A stretch of DNA of 64,000 nt. It comes from Flavobacteriaceae bacterium PS02293 (GTDB lineage: Bacteria > Bacteroidota > Bacteroidia > Flavobacteriales > Weeksellaceae). Positions 59,519 to 64,000 of the stretch are shown piece after piece. The DNA lies in the NCBI GenBank assembly GCA_029960045.1, contig JASCOV010000006.1, positions 186,001 through 250,000 on the forward strand, written 5' to 3'. The position numbers and the translations under genes are program-made. The notes below the pieces were generated by a model, which was not told the origin of the DNA, made no database searches, and worked only from the letters and a program-made list of their open reading frames with translations. Position 1 is the stretch's first letter. Every line of letters begins with the position of its first letter.

Positions 59519-60601
59519 ATGTCGACAACATTTCATCAATTAAAAGTCAAAAAAGTCAAGAAAGAAACGCAGGATTGTGTTTCCGTGAGTTTTGATGTGC
59601 CTGCAGAATTGGCAGAACAATTCAAATTCACGCAAGGCCAATACCTGACTTTCCGACAAATCAATGGCAACGAGGAACTTCGTCGGTCGTATTCAATCTG
59701 CGCAAGTCCGCACGAAAACGAATTGAAAGTCGCTGTGAAAAAAGTGCCCGAAGGTCTGTTCTCTTCTTTTATGAATGAAAATCTGAAAGAAGGCGACATC
59801 TTGGAAGTAATGCCTCCAATGGGCAAATTCTACACAGAGCTCAATGCTGAGAATAAAAAAACTTATGTAGCTTTTGCTGCGGGAAGTGGAATAACGCCAA
59901 TTATTTCCATCATCAAATCAGTTTTGAAGAACGAGCCACAAAGCCAGTTCATTCTGATTTACGGAAACAAAAATAAGGGAACGATTATTTTCAAAGAAGA
60001 AATAGAAGCGTTGAAAAACCGATTTATGGAACGCCTCAGCATTTATCATATTCTCAGCCGCGAGGTTGCCGATGCAGATTTGTTGAGTGGCAGAATCAAT
60101 TCTGAGAAAGCAAAATCATTCCTCAATAATATCATTCCGGCAGAGAAAATCGATGAGGTTTTCCTTTGTGGGCCAGAAGAAATGATTCTCGGTGTGAGAG
60201 ATACTTTGGTAAGTTCCGGCGTGGATGCCAAGAAGATTCACTTCGAATTATTCTTCAGCGCAGCCTCCGCCGAAAAGAAAAAAGAACACGAATCCGCAAT
60301 TAATAAATCGGATGACGTTTTTAGCAAAGTCACTGTCAAGTTAGATGCGACCGCTCTGAAATTAGATTTGGCCTACCACGGCCCAACCATTCTGGATGCC
60401 GCTTTGCAAAACGGAGCCGACTTGCCTTACGCTTGCAAAGGTGGTGTTTGCGCCACTTGCAAATGCAAATTGGAAAAAGGCGAAGTCGTGATGGACATCA
60501 ATTATTCCCTAGAACCAGACGAGATTGCCGCAGGATTTATCCTGTCTTGCCAAGCGCATCCGAGGTCGGAGGAAGTGGTTGTGAATTTTGATATAAAATA
60601 G
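59519..60601 (+). CDS. paaE: Phenylacetyl-CoA epoxidase reductase subunit
   Basis: 360 residues. FAD site RRSYSICASP, NADPH-binding AAGSGITPIISII, and a C-terminal plant-type [2Fe-2S] domain (YACKGGVCATCKCKLEKGEV, last Cys in ILSCQAHP). It passes electrons from NADPH to the PaaABC(D) oxygenase, which makes ring-1,2-epoxyphenylacetyl-CoA. It is encoded upstream of paaA here rather than after paaD. Confidence 0.93.
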   Translation: MSTTFHQLKVKKVKKETQDCVSVSFDVPAELAEQFKFTQGQYLTFRQINGNEELRRSYSICASPHENELKVAVKKVPEGLFSSFMNENLKEGDILEVMPPMGKFYTELNAENKKTYVAFAAGSGITPIISIIKSVLKNEPQSQFILIYGNKNKGTIIFKEEIEALKNRFMERLSIYHILSREVADADLLSGRINSEKAKSFLNNIIPAEKIDEVFLCGPEEMILGVRDTLVSSGVDAKKIHFELFFSAASAEKKKEHESAINKSDDVFSKVTVKLDATALKLDLAYHGPTILDAALQNGADLPYACKGGVCATCKCKLEKGEVVMDINYSLEPDEIAAGFILSCQAHPRSEEVVVNFDIK

Positions 60602-60617
60602 TTTGAAGAATTAATCA

Positions 60618-61202
60618 ATGAAGAAATTTATCATAATTTCTATAGGAACTTTGATATTGGTTCTACTTGGTTTATTTGCTTTTCAAAGATATTATTTTAG
60701 TGAAGAGAAAATTAGAGAAAGACAAATTGAAATTTGGACCGAAAGAGTAAATGAGTTTAAGAATTCTAAATCAGGAAAGATTAATTTGACAACAGATATT
60801 TATTTGAGATGGAGAATAAAAGATTTTATTCCTAAAAGTCACAAGATAGAATATTGCGAAAATCCAGATGCAAAATATATCTGCAAAATTGATAGCAATG
60901 ATTGGTATGGTTCTGATTTCAAAATGGATTTACCAAAAAATGAATTAAAAAGTCTAACAATTTATATTGATGAAAAATACATTAAACTTGATGTATCGCA
61001 AATGTTCAATCCCAATTATAGTGGAGAATTAGACAAAAATCAGTTTAAAATTAAAAAAGAAAAAGACTTTTATATTTTGTATGGATTCTTTTCTGACGGT
61101 GCAGGAACTTATACTACAAGTTGGAAAATTAAAAATGGAAAGTCCGAAAGAAGTAAAATTTCGAACGATGACGAAGACTTTGGGTGGCAAAATGAAAAAT
61201 AA
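60618..61202 (+). CDS. Membrane-anchored protein of unknown function in the paa cluster
   Basis: 194 residues. An N-terminal anchor (MKKFIIISIGTLILVLLGLF) is followed by a polar, beta-rich domain with two Cys (EYCENPDAKYICKIDSNDWY). No family recognised. It starts 16 bases after paaE and has lower GC than the paa genes around it, which suggests that it was inserted. Confidence 0.65.
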   Translation: MKKFIIISIGTLILVLLGLFAFQRYYFSEEKIRERQIEIWTERVNEFKNSKSGKINLTTDIYLRWRIKDFIPKSHKIEYCENPDAKYICKIDSNDWYGSDFKMDLPKNELKSLTIYIDEKYIKLDVSQMFNPNYSGELDKNQFKIKKEKDFYILYGFFSDGAGTYTTSWKIKNGKSERSKISNDDEDFGWQNEK

Positions 61203-61214
61203 CATTTAAAAATT

Positions 61215-61288
61215 CTTTGTTGAGTTTACGCCTTTGCGAACTTAAAAATATTAGAATAAATAAAAAAAATGCGCGCTTTGCGTTTAAA
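61215..61288 (+). repeat. Type C element, copy 5 (upstream of paaA)
   Basis: CTTTGTTGAGTTTACGCCTT, TGCGAACTTAAA, then GCGCGCTTTGCGTTTAAA. It ends 24 bases before the paaA ATG. Confidence 0.8.
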
Positions 61289-61312
61289 TAAATTCCATTA
61301 AACCAAAAAATT

Positions 61313-62272
61313 ATGGAAACAACAGAAATCAATTTAGAAGAACATTTTCAGAATAAAATAGACAGCGAAATCCGCATCGAACCAAAAGACTGGATGCCGG
61401 ACGCGTACAGAAAAACACTGATTCGTCAGATTTCTCAGCACGCCCATTCCGAAATTGTGGGGATGTTGCCAGAAGCCAACTGGATTACGCGCGCCCCAAC
61501 TTTGAACCGGAAGAAAATCCTTTTGGCAAAAGTTCAGGACGAGGCTGGTCACGGTTTATATCTTTATTGTGCTGCCGAAACTTTGGGCGTTACAAGAGAC
61601 GAAACCATCAATGACCTTCATTCTGGAAAAGCCAAATATTCCAGCATTTTCAACTATCCAACCTTGACTTGGGCAGATATGGGAGCAATCGGCTGGTTGG
61701 TAGATGGTGCAGCGATTCTGAATCAGGTACCACTTTGCCGTGCTTCTTACGGACCTTACGCCAGAGCGATGGTTCGGATTTGCAAGGAAGAAAGTTTCCA
61801 CCAGAGACAAGGTTACGAACTGATGATGAAACTCGCACAAGGTTCGCCGGAGCAGAAAGCAATGGCTCAGGATGCCTTCAACCGTTGGTGGTGGCCTACT
61901 TTGATGATGTTCGGACCCAAAGATGCCGAATCAGGAAACACAGAACTCTCAATGAAATGGCGAATCAAACGCTTTACCAATGACGAGCTGAGACAGCGTT
62001 TCGTAGACGTTTCCATTCCTCAGGCAGAATATCTGGGCTTGACGATTCCCGACCCGGACTTGAAATTCAATGAAGAAACCGGACATTACGAATTCGGAGA
62101 AATCGATTGGGACGAGTTCTGGAAAGTCGTAAAAGGTAACGGCGCCTGCAACAAAGAACGTGTCGAGACCCGCAAAAAAGCCTTCGATGACGGCGCGTGG
62201 GTAAGAGAAGCCGCAACCGCTTACCACGAAAAAAGAAAATTAAGAGAAGAACAAAACAGAAAAACAGTTTAA
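61313..62272 (+). CDS. paaA: Phenylacetyl-CoA epoxidase catalytic subunit
   Basis: 319 residues. The di-iron site comes from the helical carboxylate ligands, including [16 protein letters not shown] and [15 protein letters not shown]. Other core stretches are [20 protein letters not shown] and [17 protein letters not shown]. It forms the epoxidase with PaaC, supported by PaaB and the reductase PaaE. Confidence 0.97.
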   Translation: METTEINLEEHFQNKIDSEIRIEPKDWMPDAYRKTLIRQISQHAHSEIVGMLPEANWITRAPTLNRKKILLAKVQDEAGHGLYLYCAAETLGVTRDETINDLHSGKAKYSSIFNYPTLTWADMGAIGWLVDGAAILNQVPLCRASYGPYARAMVRICKEESFHQRQGYELMMKLAQGSPEQKAMAQDAFNRWWWPTLMMFGPKDAESGNTELSMKWRIKRFTNDELRQRFVDVSIPQAEYLGLTIPDPDLKFNEETGHYEFGEIDWDEFWKVVKGNGACNKERVETRKKAFDDGAWVREAATAYHEKRKLREEQNRKTV

Positions 62273-62332
62273 TATAAGCCGGCAGATTAAAGTCTATTAT
62301 CTCTAATCTATCCGTCTCTAATCTGAAATATT

Positions 62333-62620
62333 ATGCGAAATACAGAATGGCCACTTTGGGAGGTTTTTATCAGAAGCAGACAAGGTCTCGACCATAAACA
62401 CGTGGGCAGTCTTCACGCTGCTGATGCAGAAATGGCAATCCAAAACGCACGCGACGTTTACACGAGAAGGCTGGAAGGAGTCAGCATTTGGGTTGTAGAA
62501 TCCAAGCATATCCACGCCACCAATCCCGACGATTCCGAGGCGTTTTACGAACCTTCGGAAGACAAAGTTTACCGTCATCCAACATTTTACCATGTTCCGG
62601 AAGAAGTGAAAAATATGTAA
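62333..62620 (+). CDS. paaB: Phenylacetyl-CoA epoxidase subunit PaaB
   Basis: 95 residues, starting RNTEWPLWEVFIRSRQGLDH after Met, with HVGSLHAADAEMAIQNARDV. It bridges the PaaA-PaaC dimers. It is 60 bases after paaA. The spacer (62285-62325) carries degenerate TCTAATCT units like the heptad at 3021. Confidence 0.96.
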   Translation: MRNTEWPLWEVFIRSRQGLDHKHVGSLHAADAEMAIQNARDVYTRRLEGVSIWVVESKHIHATNPDDSEAFYEPSEDKVYRHPTFYHVPEEVKNM

Positions 62621-62621
62621 T

Positions 62622-62894
62622 ATGATGAGGGTATTAAAATTATTTTTTGGTTTTTGTACTTATTTATTGATTAGTATTTTTTATCAAAAATTCTCTGGAG
62701 AAGAACCCTTTAATAATGCTTTCTCAATAGGATTACCAAGATTTTATTTTGAATTTTATACAAGTGATGGTATAAAACTTAATGGAAGTAATTTTTTAAA
62801 TTTAGTTATAAACATTATTATTTACTTAGCTATTGTAATCATTTATTTCAAATTTATGAAAGCTAAAAAAGTATCAAATAACGATGAAAAATAA
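62622..62894 (+). CDS. Small membrane protein between paaB and paaC
   Basis: 90 residues with two membrane helices (KLFFGFCTYLLISIFY; FLNLVINIIIYLAIVIIYF). No known family. It starts one base after the paaB stop and overlaps paaC by 11 bases. It is AT-rich compared with its neighbours. This is not a usual paa gene. Confidence 0.65.
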   Translation: MMRVLKLFFGFCTYLLISIFYQKFSGEEPFNNAFSIGLPRFYFEFYTSDGIKLNGSNFLNLVINIIIYLAIVIIYFKFMKAKKVSNNDEK

Positions 62895-63648
62895 TCAAAA
62901 CAACTGGCTTAATTATATTCTGAATCTTGCGGATACAAGCTTGATTCTCGGACAGCGTTTATGCGAATGGTGCGGGAAAGGACCAGTCTTGGAGCAGGAT
63001 ATTGCCTTGTCAAATATCGCTTTGGATTTGTTGGGAGAATCTTCCAACTATTATCAATATGCAGCCGAAGTTCAGAATGAAGGGAAAACAGAAGACGATT
63101 TGGCTTTCCTGAGAAATGAGAGAGAGTTTAGGAATTTGCTTTTAGTTGAAAGAGAAAACGGACATTTCGGAGATACGATTGCACGACAATTTTTCTTTGA
63201 TGTGTATCATCATCTATTATTAACAGAACTGAAAAATCATTCCGATTTGAAGTTGGCTTCTATAGCAGAGAAGTCATTAAAAGAAGTCACTTATCATTTA
63301 AAATGGAGTAGTGAGTGGATGATTCGTTTAGGCGATGGAACAGAAGAAAGTCATAACAGAATTCAAAAATCAGCTGAAAGTATCGTTGATTTCACAGATG
63401 AAATGTTCATTCCGACAAACTGGGAATTAGAATTAATCGAACAGAACATCATCCCAGACATCAGAACTTTCCGAACAAAATGGGAAACCAAAGTTCTTGA
63501 AATCCTGAATGAAGCAACTTTGTCTGTTGATTTTTCAAAATCGAGACAGTTAACCGGCGGAAAAGACGGAAAACATACAGAAAAAATGGGTTACATCTTA
63601 GCAGAAATGCAAGTGATGCAGCGCACTTATCCTAATATGGAATGGTAA
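62884..63648 (+). CDS. paaC: Phenylacetyl-CoA epoxidase structural subunit PaaC
   Basis: 254 residues of the ferritin-like fold: NLADTSLILGQRLCEWCGKG, QDIALSNIALDLLGESSNYY, TYHLKWSSEWMIRLGDGTEE. It pairs with PaaA as the non-catalytic partner. It overlaps the small membrane-protein gene upstream by 11 bases. Confidence 0.96.
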   Translation: MKNNQNNWLNYILNLADTSLILGQRLCEWCGKGPVLEQDIALSNIALDLLGESSNYYQYAAEVQNEGKTEDDLAFLRNEREFRNLLLVERENGHFGDTIARQFFFDVYHHLLLTELKNHSDLKLASIAEKSLKEVTYHLKWSSEWMIRLGDGTEESHNRIQKSAESIVDFTDEMFIPTNWELELIEQNIIPDIRTFRTKWETKVLEILNEATLSVDFSKSRQLTGGKDGKHTEKMGYILAEMQVMQRTYPNMEW

Positions 63649-63663
63649 AAATATTTCTGACAA

Positions 63664-64000
63664 ATGGAATTATTAGACAAAGCATATTATAATAAAATAA
63701 TAAAACCACTGAACGAGGTTACAATTAACAATCTATTTGCAAGAGCGGTAGTTGAGCAAAAGATATCAGGGGATATTTATGTCGATAATCAAATCAATCC
63801 GAAAACTTTTTATATCGTTCATCCTTATGGGATGTCATTGTTGTTTGGGAAATGTGACAATGAACAATTTAACAATAGTTTTAAATCTTATGCTTTGAAT
63901 CTTGGCAACTCGAGAAACAGTTTTGAATGGATGCAGGCATTTCCTGATAATTGGGATAATGTTCTTTTGTCTTTGTTTTCAGATACATCTATAAAATCTT
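63664..64000 (+). CDS. GNAT acetyltransferase-like protein (3' end outside window)
   Basis: Only the first 112 residues are visible (MELLDKAYYNKIIKPLNEVT; FYIVHPYGMSLLFGKCDN). The HPYGMSLLFG stretch resembles the N-terminal region of the ZmaR-like GNAT_acetyltran family. It starts 15 bases after the paaC stop, where paaD would usually be expected. The acetyl-CoA site is not yet in view. Confidence 0.65.
   Translation, partial: MELLDKAYYNKIIKPLNEVTINNLFARAVVEQKISGDIYVDNQINPKTFYIVHPYGMSLLFGKCDNEQFNNSFKSYALNLGNSRNSFEWMQAFPDNWDNVLLSLFSDTSIKS

Overview
The window is about 64 kb of low-GC DNA from a member of the Bacteroidota, most likely a flavobacterium of the Chryseobacterium/Epilithonimonas type (family Weeksellaceae). 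The evidence is the gene families (GLPGLI proteins, T9SS sorting domains, YebC of the MGRAFEYRK type, DUF4421, tandem-domain Nfu, T9SS-exported leucine-rich-repeat protein) and the promoters. Eighteen copies of the Bacteroidota -7 element TAnnTTTG sit just upstream of genes on the correct strand. The genus is inferred; no rRNA or tRNA gene is present. No prophage, insertion sequence or CRISPR array was seen.

Layout. 1-2749: 3' end of an OmpA protein with thrombospondin type 3 repeats, yebC, then rplU-rpmA on the minus strand. 3.1-6.9 kb: a GH3-family acyl-amido synthetase with an overlapping small lipoprotein gene, an MFS exporter and a YdcF-like protein. 7-10.3 kb (minus): glmM, a Crp/Fnr regulator, DoxX and a quinone-oxidoreductase-like protein, with a candidate regulator operator. 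10.4-15.3 kb (minus): an outer-membrane DUF4421 protein, two unrecognised genes, and the ferrous-iron operon feoA-feoB plus a 47-residue FeoB-associated Cys-rich protein. 15.4-19.2 kb: a GLPGLI protein, a DUF2520 protein, and an ECF sigma factor with a probable anti-sigma factor and a periplasmic helical protein. 19.3-28.3 kb: a PpiD/SurA-like foldase, an MCE (MlaD) protein with two Fe-S proteins, a glycosyltransferase and a flippase. 28.4-33.3 kb: serS, a DUF1444 protein, a Pif1-like helicase, ruvC. 33.4-46.5 kb: a PAP2 phosphatase, a double M16 peptidase, hemH, Nfu, gamma carbonic anhydrase, YihY, DUF4407 and secreted proteins. 46.6-56.4 kb (minus): guaB, an Omp85 protein, a GIY-YIG nuclease, an SDR, aroA, a MazG-like protein, a beta-helix lipoprotein and an LRR T9SS protein. 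56.5-64 kb: a phenylacetate (paa) cluster containing a fused 2-oxoacid dehydrogenase E1, a TetR regulator, paaE, paaA, paaB, paaC and three intercalated non-paa genes.

What stands out is a dense set of dispersed intergenic repeats. Type A is a hairpin of about 105 bp in three copies. Type R is a palindrome of about 75 bp (two full copies and two single arms). Type C is an element of about 80 bp in five copies, each just upstream of a gene start and in that gene's orientation. One R hairpin lies immediately upstream of the GIY-YIG nuclease gene, and a further R arm encodes the end of its protein. This is the best candidate here for an undescribed repeat/endonuclease association. The second strong result is a perfect 20-bp palindrome covering the -33 element of the E1/paa promoter, a likely site for the TetR protein encoded in the cluster. 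The E1 gene suggests that aryl-pyruvates may be converted directly to phenylacetyl-CoA.
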